Source: Eucommia ulmoides
Taxonomy: Eukaryota; Streptophyta; Magnoliopsida; Garryales; Eucommiaceae
Length of the DNA stretch: 64,000 bases
Reading direction: 5' to 3'
NCBI GenBank assembly: GCA_016647705.1
Contig: CM028326.1
Coordinates: 47,048,285-47,112,284, forward strand
In this document: one piece after another, positions 1-11,509 of the stretch
Layout of the letters: each line of letters begins with the position of its first letter
How positions within the stretch are numbered: position 1 is the first letter of the stretch
Made by a program: the position numbers and the translations under genes
Notes under the pieces: generated by a model
What the model was told of the DNA's origin: nothing
The model's database searches: none
The model's input: the letters and a program-made list of their open reading frames with translations, nothing else

Positions 1-1579
1 GAGAGAGAAGCTAGGCATTTAAGAGTTGAAAATTATGAAACCAGGCACCCCTATTTATCTGGAAAGAATCCTGCACAAGGATGAATGCACAGGTATTCCC
101 AAAATCTTCCTTAGGATCTGTTTGGCCTAGGAGACTTACTCTCTTAATTTGATTTTGATTAGCTTTGGATGAATTTGGAGTGCAATGGAAGATTCTTAAA
201 GATTTGGTAATGATTACCAAATCTTTTCCTAGATTTGGTAATGATTTGCAATCGTTAGTAATGATTGGAAATAATTACTAATCATTACACTCCCTTGAAT
301 CGTATTGGTTGCACATGGGTGCATTTATGACATGATGTGACACTCTTGGTTCGGTTTAAAGGGTAAGTCCTGGTTAGTTTCACTATTTCGGTTTTGTTGT
401 CATAAATGCTTCCAAGGTGCAATGTATATGGTCTCAATGCGTAACATGGAATTTAATGATATATGATGATTCATTACTTGGTGATCACACATCCGGTTGG
501 TTTTGGATCGAATCAGGTTAGTTTGTATTGCAATCGATAGTTGCATTTCAATGTTTCTAGTTAACCCTAAGATATTTTGGTGAAAATATCTTGATACCTT
601 GAATGTACCCATTCAATTTCATCCCAAGAAATAAATTCTTTATGGGATGTGCATTTAATGAATTGTCTAGGTGGCAAACCAGATTGGTTTGATTTCGATA
701 ACGGGTAGTCATATTTCAAGATTTTTAGTTAACTCTAAGATATTTCGATCAAAATATCTTGATAGCTTGAATGTTTCATATCCATGTCATTTGAAGCATT
801 TTAATTCTTGACATTCTGTGCATTTAATGCTTATTAAATGCCAAACTTAGGTGGCAAACCGAATCGGTTTAATTTCGATAACGGTTGGTTACCTCCTATG
901 TGTCTTTGTTTCCTTCCTTAGATACTTGTGTAGAGAATATATAAGGGTTTATTGGTCATTTCATGGATATTTAGGGTGAATTTTAATGATGGGTTGGGCC
1001 CTTAATTCATTGGGCTTTGGTGATTAACTAAGATTACTTTAGTTTTGGTTAACTTTAAACCGAGTCTCAATCCTTTGTTACATTGTGTAACTTGGACTTT
1101 CCATAGAAATTTTATTCCTTTATTGAGGTATTTTTGACTTGTTTTAATGATATACATATTTTAAACAATAATTTAAACAAATATTTTTGGTGTCAAATAG
1201 ACGAAACCGGTGATCGTAAATGTTTCAAGGGTCAAAGTGGGTAACCGAGATAATTTAGTGAAATTTACTATAATTAAAGGGTAGTATCTAATATTTATTC
1301 ATACTAGAGGTGATTTAATGAAAATAAACCTTTAACAACGTCATCTTAGACCTCCTTTAATTTTAAGAATTTTTAGGGTTACCCGAAACTTTTACTTTAC
1401 TGAATTTAGTCAAATTCAATAGTTTTTATGTTTTCTCATGTTTTTTTATGGTTTTTATATATTATCTAGTGTGCTCTAAGGTATAAATACATTCTCTTTA
1501 AACTTAAGTTTAAAGTTTATCTAAACTTGTACTTTTGATTTGACACGGATTGGGCAGGTCAAAATGCGGTGTTTATACA
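1..1579 (-). mobile_element. Ogre/Tat-like LTR, minus orientation, cut by window start
   Basis: Read on the minus strand this begins at 1579 with the family's LTR start (TGTATAAACACCGC here, against TGTAGACACCGC at 42366) and runs leftward out of the window. It carries the U3 landmarks seen in the other copies: repeated 'aatgattaccaaatc' words, 'aaaatatctt' words, and a TATA-like stretch at 52-59 read on the minus strand. Only about half of a 3.1-3.4-kb LTR is present. Family assignment rests on the shared LTR sequence and on the Arg-type primer site of the copy ending at 6623. No coding sequence is expected in it. Confidence 0.75.
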
Positions 1580-2588
1580 CCTCTAATATCAATAAAGATT
1601 AGTTAATACCCTTCAATTATGGGAAATTTTCCCAAATTACCTCGGTTACCTACTTTGACCCCTGAAACATTTACTATCACTGATTTCGTCTATTCGACAC
1701 CAAAAATACTTATTTAAATTATTTTTTAAAGTACTAATATCATTCAAAAAAAAATCCAAAAGACCCAAATCAAGGTATGGAAATTCCATGACAAGTCCAA
1801 GGTACACAACATAACTAAGGATTAAGACTCGGTTTGAAATCGACTAAATTCGAAGTCATCTTGATTAATCATCAAGACCCATTGAATCAAGGGCCCAACC
1901 CATCATTTAATGACTCATAAATGAGCGTTAACATGACTAAAACACCCCTAATATATTCTCTACAAAATATCTAGGGAAGGACCTAAGTAACTTAGGAGGT
2001 TAATAATTGTTATCGAAACTAAACTGATTCGGTTTGCCATCTAAGCAAGTCATTGAATGAGCATTAAATTCCTTTCCTATCAAGCATTAAATTCTTGAGA
2101 TGACATGGATAGGACACATTCAAGGAATGAAGATGTTTTGATCAAAATATCTTAGGGTTAACTGAAATCCTTGAAATGTGATTACCCATTACAAGGCACA
2201 CTAAGATGATTGGATTCCAATCCAACCAAATCAGAACCCAACAAATCAAGGGTCACTATCAATTATTAAATGCAAAGTGACACCTCAAGACTAAATTCAA
2301 TGAACCTTGGAAGTATTAATAACAACTAAACTATAATAGTGAAACTAATTGGTACTTAGCCCCTAAACCGAACCGGAAGTGTCACTTCATGCCATTAATG
2401 CGCCCATGCAACCAATGATATTGAAGATTGTGTAATAATTCCAAACCATTGAGAATCCAACACAATCTTCAAAATTCTTCTATAGGTATTCAAGATCAAG
2501 GTCAGAGGACATGACCCCTAGGCTAAACAGACTCGAAAGAAGAGTCTGATATGGCCTGCGTATAGACCAATATGCAAGCCCTGTGGTC

Positions 2589-2596
2589 TATAAATA
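2589..2596 (+). promoter_or_regulatory. LTR TATA box
   Basis: The sequence TATAAATA is followed by an A/G-rich then CT-rich leader. The same arrangement occurs at 24633-24640 and 43701-43708 in the other plus-strand LTR copies, about 1.0-1.5 kb into the LTR. It is the likely U3/R promoter of the family. Confidence 0.55.
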
Positions 2597-3287
2597 CAGG
2601 GGATGTGTTTTCATTTTTCAAGAGTTGAAACCCAGACTTTCTCTCTCTAAACCTGGGCAGTGCTTCCGGGTCCTTGGGTTTCCAACCATTTTCTTTACTA
2701 AACACCTCGATATTCTGCTAAATTTGATCCTGGAGGGAGTTCTTGAGGTTCTTGAAGGAACTCAGGAGGTTGACGCAACTAATCAAGTACAAATCGAGAA
2801 GATCAAGAAGGAGAAGAAGGTATTTGTCTAGGGAAAGACCACTCCCCAAAAATAGGTACGTTTCTTGAACATCCTTCAATCTTGTCTTAAATTCATATAC
2901 ATTTCTTGTACATAGCATAATCATGTAGTTACCATGCTTAAATTTCATGTGTATAATAAAAATAAACTATAATTAACTAAAAGAAGGTTAAATTTATGTC
3001 ATATTAATCAAACCATACTAAAATTGTTCAAGATCATGTCAAGAACATCCAAGAACATGTTAAGAACATGTAAGGATCCAAATCATCCGAGAACAAGTGA
3101 GGATCCAAACAAAACATCTATCACACCATGATTTGTGCATAGTCTCTACGACTATTTCATAAACGCTTCAAACCGAACTCTTACTAATTGTTAATCTAAC
3201 CACATAACTATTAATAATTGATTTACTTTATGCTAAACGTCAAGATCACAACCTGGCAATAAGTCTTCAGGCTAGTGGACCAACACC

Positions 3288-3309
3288 TTATATATATATA
3301 TATATATAC
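3288..3309. repeat. (TA)n microsatellite
   Basis: About ten TA dinucleotides lie in an LTR. The corresponding place in the LTR at 42366-45476 has a short ATATAT/ACACAC run (about 44405-44426), so the repeat length varies between copies. Confidence 0.8.
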
Positions 3310-3335
3310 ACTACATCGATAGGCCCATGTTGCTA

Positions 3336-3755
3336 AAAAATCAGGACGAACTACATGATGACCTGATCTTTGGTTATTCACCAATTACATAGGCAACCTC
3401 ATACGAGTTCGATCACCTTTAATAAATAAAAACATATCATTTTAACCATAAATAAACAAATTACATGATGACCTGATCTTTTGTTACTTGCCAAAGTACG
3501 TAAGCAACCTCATACGGGTTCGGTTACATATCCCAATATTTTAGTCTTGTTTGCATGTTGCATGTTGGAACTACTTGTTGACTTGATTACACGTGATAAC
3601 AAGGATATGTAGGCAACCTTTATAATCTTCGGTCAGTTAAAAAATACAAAAATATTTTATTTTATATCATTTTGCATATTGGAACTACATGTCAACCTAA
3701 TTCCCTATGAAAATAGGGATATGTGGGAAACCTTTATAAGGTTCGGTCGTTTATA
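3336..3755 (+). repeat. Four tandem-like copies of a structured module in the Ogre-like LTR
   Basis: Four units start near 3343, 3461, 3568 and 3681, each beginning with a variant of 'gaactac', passing through an invariant-like 'tacgtaggcaac' and ending near 'ggttcggtca'. The fourth is the clearest: stem TCCCTAT (3702-3708), loop GAAA, ATAGGGA (3713-3719), then AACCTT (3729-3734), loop TAT, AAGGTT (3738-3743). About twenty such units occur in the window: 5893-6065, 21275-21550, 25262-25600, 26905-27085 (minus strand), 39569-40125, 40805-40880 and 44743-44910. Their function is unknown. Confidence 0.75.
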
Positions 3756-4316
3756 TTTTTGTATCTTATAAACTACTATTGGGTTTTCGTTGCTTATTTT
3801 AGTGTAGTATTTACTACTTTCATTATGTCAAAAATGCATAAAAAGAGAAAAACTATTAAAAATAAATAAATAAAAAATTATTTTTTTGTTAAGTAAATCA
3901 AAGAAAATTACTTGGATGTTGTTTAACAGTGAATATTTTTTAAGACCAAGGTACAGTTTATGGATGGGTGTCTTGGGGTGCTTAAAATCTTCCTTGAGCA
4001 TAATCAACCCCCGAACTTAAAGAAATCTTTGGTAGAAAGACCTTTACGAGTTAAAACACGACCTATTTCTAAAATAAAAAATGAATTTATGAAATCTCAG
4101 TGATCTAGCACACCAGTTAACCCCTGCATGTGGTGACTCATTTTTAAACATAAAATCCAAGGTCAAGAAGTTTTCAAAACCGATGCCTAAAAACGCCCTT
4201 GAAAACCATTTAAAAAATGAACCGATTTGGAGAACTTTATAAGGGAGAAATGGAAACTTGTTTTCCTCTCCTTCCTAATTTCTACTTTTTTCGCTAACAA
4301 AATTCAGGATACATCA

Positions 4317-5837
4317 CTTATATTTAGTGGCAATTAACAATTTAGTCGGTAAATTTATTGCATTTTGACTATTGTGTGGCGACAATTAAAAATGACACTA
4401 AAAATTAATGTTGATGTTTACTTTACCTTTAATGGCAAATAAAAATTTAGCCGATAAATGTTTCAGGAGAATCTCAATAAAATAAGATGAGATTTACAAA
4501 CCACCGACAAAAATCTGAATGAAAATACAAATAATTGAGAACATATATCTGTTATCCCTAAATAATGCCAAAAAAAATACATCATTGAAATAATATTAAA
4601 TTAAACTCCTAATTTAACATAAATCAATAATCTAGACTAAATATCGTTAAATTCCCTTAGAGGAATGAAATCAACATCAAACACCCAATTAGCCATAAAA
4701 ATGAACCTGTACATATACGAAAATAGAAACAGAAACATCAGAAATAGAAAACAATAGAAAAACATAAAATTATTAGATATTATTCAATAACACAAGATCT
4801 TATGAAACATATTCAATAGATATCTTATCATCAAGACAATAACGACAGTACTAATAAGGAAAATGAACAAATCACCCAATCTCATACAAATTCTTAGTTT
4901 ATTTTGTGTGTCTTGAAGAGTGTTAATTAGAACTCCTCTTGCAAAAAAAAAAAAAGTAAACAAAAATATAGATAAGTCACATTTTCGCTATGTAGCAATG
5001 CCTGAATAACAAAAATATCAAGAATATGCTTAAAACAAAACCTCTTTCACAAAGCCTAATAATGTTTATTTTTTGGTTTCAAGTTTACATGCACCAAAAA
5101 ATAAATTTGACCTAATCCTCTAAGACGAAAATCCTTCTTTGGACAACAAAATAAACCTACTTAGTTCTTGTCATTTGGGGACGAAAGTTTGTAGTCATTG
5201 ACAAGATATGCATTCACCAAGCAAAAGGCTAAAGAGGACACTTCAACAATCCATTTCTTTCTTTTTCGTTTTAGCCAAAGTTCTTCTTTTGCATCAATGC
5301 CATAGGAAAAATCAATGGAACTACTTACGTACATGTTAGGTTGATTATAGTTTGTATCCAGTATATATCAAAATTAACTCAATAGACCTACTGTCAATTA
5401 AATGCTTTAAATTACCCATATGAAGGTACTTTATTTTACTGATGATTATAAAGAAGAGCCAGAAGATAGTACTTTGTTTGGGATAGTTAAATTGTTATTT
5501 GGAAATGAAAGTAAAGTACATAAGATACAAAATTAAAATAAAAACATTTACTTGCCTGTAATTTTTAAGAAAACTAATAAGAGGGTTAAAACTTGACTTT
5601 GGAGTGCCAATATCTTTGTAGTCCCTATAATATCATATCTATCAATGACTGTTATAATAGGTTGGTATTAAAGTCTAGTATAAGCAACCTAGAATACAGG
5701 AAAAATGAAACATCTATGAGCTTGAACAATGAATGACACAAATCATAATCACCATTGAAGAAATATGGATTAAGAAAATACAGTGAGTGCTAGTGTGGTA
5801 CCACCTATTACATAATCAAGAAATAACTGAGGACGTC
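4317..5837. other. AT-rich segment between two Ogre-like LTR 3' parts, unassigned
   Basis: This stretch matches no other part of the window. It holds no long ORF, no visible terminal repeats and no RNA gene. The first 150 bp repeat words such as 'tagtggcaattaacaattta' and 'gtggcgacaatt', which recall the subterminal repeats of CACTA transposons, but no CACTA-type ends were found. It could be internal sequence of another repeat or the remains of an insertion. Confidence 0.4.
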
Positions 5838-6623
5838 GCAAAATCAAAGGTATTATCCACTTATGATCGGTATGATACATGTCTTGCATAGATGAAAGAC
5901 ATGCTGACTTGATTCTCAGCTACCTGAGATACGTAGGCTACCCATGTACAGATTTGGTCACCTGTCTAAATAAAAATCAATTCATCTTGAACAGATGAAT
6001 TATGTTTCGACCATATTTCTCGTGAAAACCGGGATACATAGGCAACCTTTATGAGGTTCGATCGTCAAAAAATACAAAAATATTTTTATTTCAATATGTT
6101 TCATCTATTGTTGCTGATGGATGGTTAACTTTACTTGCTTTCTTTACATAAAAATGCATAAAAAATGTAAAAATGAGAGTTAATTTTTTAAACAAAACCA
6201 AAAGAAATTGCTTGGAGTTTCATTAAATGTGAACATCTACTTTGACTGAGGTACCATTTATGGACAGGTGTCTTGGGTTGCTGAAAACCTTCCCTGAGCA
6301 TTATAGACCCCCGAACTTAAAGAAATCTCTAGTAAAAGACCTTTACAAGTCAAAACTTGGGCCATTTCAAAAATAAAAAAATGAATTTCTAAAATCCCGA
6401 TGACCGAGCATACCATTTAATCCCATACTATGTGGCGACTTCTTTTCTAACATAAATCCCAACCCAAATAATGTTTCTAGAATCAACGCCTAGAAAAGCC
6501 CCTGGAAATGCATTTTCGAAAATGAACAAATTTTAAGGATTTCGAGAGGGAAAAATGAAAACTTGTTTTCCTTTTCATACCAATCTCTACTTCCTCTGCT
6601 TTCAAAAAATCCGAGGTTGGTCA
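5838..6623 (+). mobile_element. Ogre/Tat-like LTR, 3' part only
   Basis: It matches 44648-45476 from 'aaaattaaaggtattatcc' to the LTR end (ending 'ggtca' at 6623). It carries two structured modules (5893-5965 and 5995-6065). A primer-binding site follows after one base, so this is the end of a 5' LTR on the plus strand. Confidence 0.75.
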
Positions 6624-6624
6624 T

Positions 6625-6642
6625 TGGCGACTTTACTGGGGA
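6625..6642 (+). other. Primer-binding site, tRNA-Arg type
   Basis: TGGCGACTTTACTGGGGA lies one base after the LTR end. It fits the complement of a plant tRNA-Arg 3' end, the primer known for Ogre elements. The tRNA match is from memory, not a search. Confidence 0.6.
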
Positions 6643-7335
6643 CTTTAAAGGGTCAAGCCTAGTAAGAGTCTAAATCTATGTTCAAAATTAAATAAACACC
6701 AAGAAATATGTCTTTGGTTTTAAAAGTAAATTATTCCCTTTCAAAAAAAATATAAATAAAGAAAATAAAAAAAAATATTACATGCGTTGTTTATACTTGA
6801 ATGCATTTATTGTCTTTACATTTCTGTGTTTACTTTACTGTCTTTTAATATCTGCATTTACATTACAGTATTTAAATTTATGCATTTAATTTCTGTATAC
6901 TCTCTACAACCCACGAGCACCACATTGCATTGTATATCATTAGAAGAAACCCCAAAGCAGCAAACCTCTTTGGGATAGAGAGGACGACACTGGGGGTTGA
7001 AGTCGTAAAATTTCATCATGCGTACCTAAGCTCCGAAACCCTCTAGGATCAAATCAGGAATTAGTAGAAACAAGCCCAGACATATCATTAGAAGAAACCC
7101 CAAAGCTGCAAACCTCTTTGGGATAGAGAAGACGACACTGGGGGTTGAAGTCGTGCGATTTCATCATGCGTACCTAAGCTTTGAAACCCTTTAGGATCAA
7201 ATGAGGAGTTAGTAAAAGCAAGCCCAGACATTTTATCCCCTGGAAGCCAGCTACGAAACATGCCTCGCTCAAATCACTAACCAACGATGGATGTTTCCTC
7301 GGGGAGGACGCCAAAGGTTTGAAGAAAATCTCACT
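6643..7335 (+). mobile_element. Ogre/Tat-like 5' leader, truncated
   Basis: Non-coding internal sequence follows the primer site: a T-rich stretch, then two copies of a 148-bp unit (6934-7081 and 7082-7229). It stops where the copia-like LTR begins at about 7336, so gag and pol of this element are absent. The short ORF in the T-rich stretch has no recognisable domain and is not called. Confidence 0.6.
6934..7229 (+). repeat. 148-bp tandem duplication
   Basis: Two adjacent units start with 'atatcattagaagaaacccc' and share 'gacgacactgggggttgaag' and 'catgcgtacctaagct'. They differ at only a few positions. Confidence 0.85.
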
Positions 7336-8806
7336 CGGAGCTTTTACCACCCCCAGATAAATAATAAATCAATTAATATCCCAATCTAATGATAGAAAAA
7401 CATGAGATACAAAATCTGATTTTAACTAAGATACGGGTAGCAAATTGGAGCACGTAATCAGATTTAAGAAATTGTTTGTAAAAATATTTTCTTCAAAAAT
7501 CAGAAACAATTTCTAAGATCAATTTCCAAACAATAATCAGATAATGAAATAAAAAAATATAATTGGAAAGATCTCACCCAGAATCCACAGAAAGAATGAT
7601 TAGAACAATGTAACTTCAAATCCAGTAGCAGCAAAGATTAATAGCAATTGATCTTCAAGATTGTCTCTCAGAAAAGCTCACAATATCTTAATATGAGAAC
7701 TCTTATAAAATCTTACAAATGATCTTGACTTCTTTGCTCTCTTAATATTCCACTTTTTATATAAGAAATTCGCAGGTCAATATATAAGAGTATGAAATCA
7801 GCATTCTAACGGCTAGTTTACATGTGTCATGACAATTAATAGTACTTATAGACCCCTTATATCATAATGACTGTATTTAGGTTCAATTCACTTAAAAACA
7901 GCTTTCAAATCTTTCAATTAAACCTTCCAAATATTTCCCAATCTCAATTAATAAGAATAGAATCAATTTTAAGTATCAAATTGAGAAACATTAATATTTA
8001 ATGAACCATATTAATAGGATTTAATTAATATGTGAACCATATCTTAAATACAGAAAATATCCCTGAAATCTCTCTCAAATCCCAACCAAAAATGGCTACT
8101 TTTGGATATAATCTCGGATAAAATAGTATCCTGAAACAGCGCATCCTGTCGACCGACCAGTCGACTGTTAGATTTAGGTTGTAGCTAAGGCGTTCATCGG
8201 TCAACCTGTCGGTCGACTTGTAGATTCAGAGAGTTCATCTTTCATTCACCGGTCGACCTATCAGTCGACTTGTAGATTCAGAGAGTTCAGCTCCTCTTGG
8301 CCAGTCGACCTGTCGGTCGACTTAGAGATACAAGATCTTTTAGCAGCTTGATCCGGTCGACTCATCAGTCGACTTATGTCTTCTGGATCTCTCTTCTAGA
8401 CACGTTTTTAACTTATTTTATTTTACATTTTCGCTACTTTAACCATTTTCTCTTCTAAATAAGCTCTACTAATATTCTTATATTCCATTTTAGTTAATCA
8501 AAAATATTTTTTTCAAATCACATAAGAGCAAATAATTTCATTCAATCAAAACACACATAAATAATAAAATACATTTTGTACCATGAGTGTGTTCTTAATT
8601 GGGATATTAAGAGTTAAGATTCACCTGAGTTGTTTTCTCTAATTTTTTTAAACTCTTAATTCTTCAATATTTTCAACATCATCATTTAGCATCTATTTAA
8701 TTTGTCATCTTCATCACTGGAACTTTAAAACCAAAACACTTAATCAAAACATTAATTCCACCAAAACATCAATACTTAATTGTTCATCAAAATCTTATGA
8801 TCAACA
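7336..8806 (-). mobile_element. Copia-like LTR (3' LTR of element 7336-14864), truncated at left
   Basis: It is nearly identical to 13386-14864, including the tail at 8798-8806 that reads TGTTGATCA on the minus strand. The last ~620 bp of the LTR in element orientation are missing at the left, where Ogre-like leader sequence abuts. A 25-T run right of 8806 reads as a purine tract just upstream of the LTR on the minus strand. By eye the divergence from its partner is only a few percent. Confidence 0.75.
8135..8385 (-). repeat. Cluster of GTCGAC/CGGTCGAC palindromic words in the LTR
   Basis: At least eight near-palindromic words of the type 'ggtcgacctgtcggtcgac' are spaced by 20-50 bp of related sequence ('ttgtagattcagagagttca'). 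The matching place in the partner LTR (14205-14450) has the same array, with many CG sites changed to CA or TG. Confidence 0.8.
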
Positions 8807-9399
8807 ATCTCTTTTTTTTTTTTTTTTTTTTTTTTTATGATGACAATTAACTTTGATATTTTTTTTAAAATAAAAATATAACCACACTCCCCCTGAATCT
8901 GAGGACGGGTTTTAAACATACCCCCCCTTAATAAAACATCACCACTTTCTCACAAATTTAAACATACTCTCCCTTAATAAAACACCACTACTTTCTCCCC
9001 CTTTGTCATCTTCAAAAACAAAATTTAGGGAAGGGGGTAACACATATGTAATTCATTCTAGGCAAACATCATATTATTCAAGCTTATTGATTCAACTTTA
9101 AGAAATAAAACTCATTTGAATAAATTACCTTTTAAGCACAAAACATTAACACATATAAATATCAAATTAACTTAATCTTTAAAGAAAATAAGATCCATTT
9201 AACACATCAAGTTTATAAAACCACTTTCAACAAATACGATGTGGATTATCATGAGAGACAAAAAATCTAACCAATTAGATCAAATCTAGGTAATTCATCA
9301 AAATCTTAACACTAGCAGTCAAGATAATCCAAATAACCTAGATTAACTAATATAGACCAAAAAAGTTGTTGTGGATCTTGTCTAAATAACAACACTAGA

Positions 9400-10750
9400 A
9401 TAAAATCTAATGAGGGCTTTGTCTAGAGAAGTGATAGTAGCTTCCCATTGGACTAGTGGCTGGCTGGCTGCGGATACGGAACACTTGGCTGAATGATTAG
9501 TCTTGGATTCATCTGCTGATGAAATGGCACGACGAAACTACTCCAGATGGCCCAGCTCCAAATGGTCCTTCTCCTGATGGTCCGAATGTAGTAGGTCCTC
9601 CAAAGAACTATTGTGCCCCATACATAGGATGTCCGAAAAAATGTGGCTGAGCATTAAACTGCTACTGGTAGCTATGATGAGATGACTGCATATACTGAAA
9701 CATCTATTCCAAATTTCCTGTGATTTTTCCAAACCCCGCTTCTATGTTCATATTTATCTGGACCACTTTATTTTCTAGCCCAGTCATCATCTTATCCATC
9801 AAATCCGCATGTATTCTCAAATCATCTATCTAATCATGAAGAAAGTCCATCTTCTTATCCATGCTTATCTCTCTTTCATTTTCTTCTTCCTCATCTGCAG
9901 CCTGTACTCTCTGCCTTTTCTGAGTCCTCTTCTTCATCCATCTGTTTCCTCTGAACTCATACCCCATCAATGAAGCATTTTGAACATTAATCCATCCTAG
10001 TGTGATTGTTAAAAACATCTGCTCATCAGGATCAATCATTATTCCAAAGTGATCAAATATCCTCTGGAGTGCATCCCCATAGGGTATTATTCCCGAGGGT
10101 TTCTAAACATGATGGTTCATATGCTCCATCATGATATGGGCTAAGTCCAACTTTCTCCCTTCCACAATCTCATTCATCAAGTATAAATCAAAGTCATTCA
10201 CATTAGCATGACTTCCCCCTCTAGGCACAACCGAATAGGTTAGCACCAAGTGAAGAAATCAATGCTCAATGGACAACGAACCTACTTTGCCTTCCTCTAA
10301 ATCAAATTTTTCAGCAGTTGCCCTTCTATTGAAATTTATTGAAAGCTAGTGAGGGGTATTGTATGGAAATACATATCCTCTAGGTATTTTCAAAATGTGA
10401 CTTAATAATCCGCATCAAAACGAATCACTTTTTCTTTAACAAATGATTTAATTTGATGACTATTGTAGGTCATATTACTATAAAATATCCGTACCCACAC
10501 CAGCATCCACTCATCCTTTTGATTGAAAAATTCGACCCATCCCAAATTCCTAAAATATGCTTCGATATCAATGTTTTTCTATTTTAACTCAACAAAATCA
10601 ATGGGTTTGTAGCCTAACACCCTACGATTAACAAATTCATCATTGTATTTTTTTCTCATCCTCTTCATTTCGAAAGAAAACATTGTCAAACTTAAGCCTA
10701 TTTGCACGATTCTTGTTTCTAGGAATTTTTTTACACAATCTAAAGAAACT
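9400..10750 (-). pseudogene. Broken ORF with plant transposon-protein domain (retroelement-borne)
   Basis: Minus-strand translation in pieces shows a pattern known from the 'putative plant transposon protein' domain found in many plant retroelements. There is a stretch with 'YFRNLGWVEFF', then one reading 'IPYGDALQRIFDHFG' near 10030-10110, which matches the family's typical 'LPYGMLLTRIFEHFGV'. After it comes 'ASLMGYEFRGNRWMKK' (near 9930-9990), followed by a charged Glu/Lys segment. The molecular role of this domain is not known to me. It sits downstream of the gag-like region, where pol would be expected. It is a fossil with several breaks. Confidence 0.5.
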
Positions 10751-10907
10751 AACTAGAATATCTCAATAAACCAAGGCCAATCAACCAACTAATCTGAAAA
10801 TAGCCAAACAAACTAAGACCAAATAGCAAAAACAGCTGAAACCCTAAAATGGGAGAGGACCAACCTGTTTCGCGAGAAAGAAAACCTCTACCACACAAAT
10901 CCGTGCC

Positions 10908-11168
10908 TTAGTCTTGTTGATTCAACCAAAAAATCTTCAGATTTGAGCCGAAACGAACTAATTTTGTGAGATTTAGGCTTGGACAAACTTGAGTGATGAA
11001 GGGTTTTAAGAGAGAAAGGGTTTTAGGGTTCAGATAAAATGAAATAAAGAAGTCTGAGTATTTGTATCCCGACACGATTAGTCGACCGCTCAGTCGACTA
11101 ATGAACTCAGACTGACTCTCGGTATTCCAACCTGAAACCATCGGTCGACTCATGAGTCGACTGCTCAC
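10908..11168 (-). other. Short minus-strand ORF with GTCGAC repeats, unrecognised
   Basis: An 86-residue frame in the internal region of the copia-like element shows no domain. It overlaps a cluster of GTCGAC words (11078-11162) like those of the LTRs, so it may be a chance frame over a repeat. It is listed because it fills the gap between the two coding-like regions. Confidence 0.2.
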
Positions 11169-11281
11169 TTTTGTTTTGCTCGATTTTGTGCATTTAAACC
11201 TAATTTGATCCTCTTAGCTTAATTTTTGCCTCTTATTTTGATCCACAATTTTTTTTTTTAAATATTTACTCACACACTTAA

Positions 11282-11335
11282 ACACACACACACATACACA
11301 CACACACACACACAGACACACACACACACATATTG
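11282..11335. repeat. (CA)n microsatellite
   Basis: About 50 bp of CA repeat with a few interruptions, between the gag-like region and the second coding region of the copia-like element. Confidence 0.9.
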
Positions 11336-11509
11336 CAAACATCTAAATTTCAAAATGAACAAGCTCAATCTCCCTAACAAAATTAATAAACTTAAACTTT
11401 CAAAATTTCAACATACCTGGATCATCTTTAGGAGCAAGTGGTGTGTGTACCATAGGCGGATTACTAATTTCTGATTTTGCTTCCTTTGATTCCACCAATG
11501 CTTGATTTT

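Larger units (their letters stand above)
1583..4316 (+). mobile_element. Ogre/Tat-like LTR, plus orientation, lacking its first ~240 bp
   Basis: It aligns by eye with the LTR at 42366-45476 from about 240 bp after the LTR start. It contains the promoter TATA box, the 'taggta' and 'cttgtacatagcat' stretch after it, four structured modules (3336-3755), the segment reading 'ggtgtcttggggtgctt', and an end resembling 'ggtgcatca' at 4311-4316. It lies head to head with the LTR at 1-1579, so the two form a large inverted repeat. It is an LTR fossil without coding content. Confidence 0.7.

Noticed and set aside
3336-3755. The module as a tRNA or tRNA-derived SINE, because 'ggttcggtc' resembles the RNA polymerase III B box
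   Set aside because: Only part of the B-box consensus fits, no convincing A box was found, and there is no tRNA-length cloverleaf with acceptor stem and anticodon. It remains an alternative origin only.
4317-4500. CACTA transposon end
   Set aside because: There is some subterminal-like repetition, but no CACTA terminal motif pair or 3-bp duplication.
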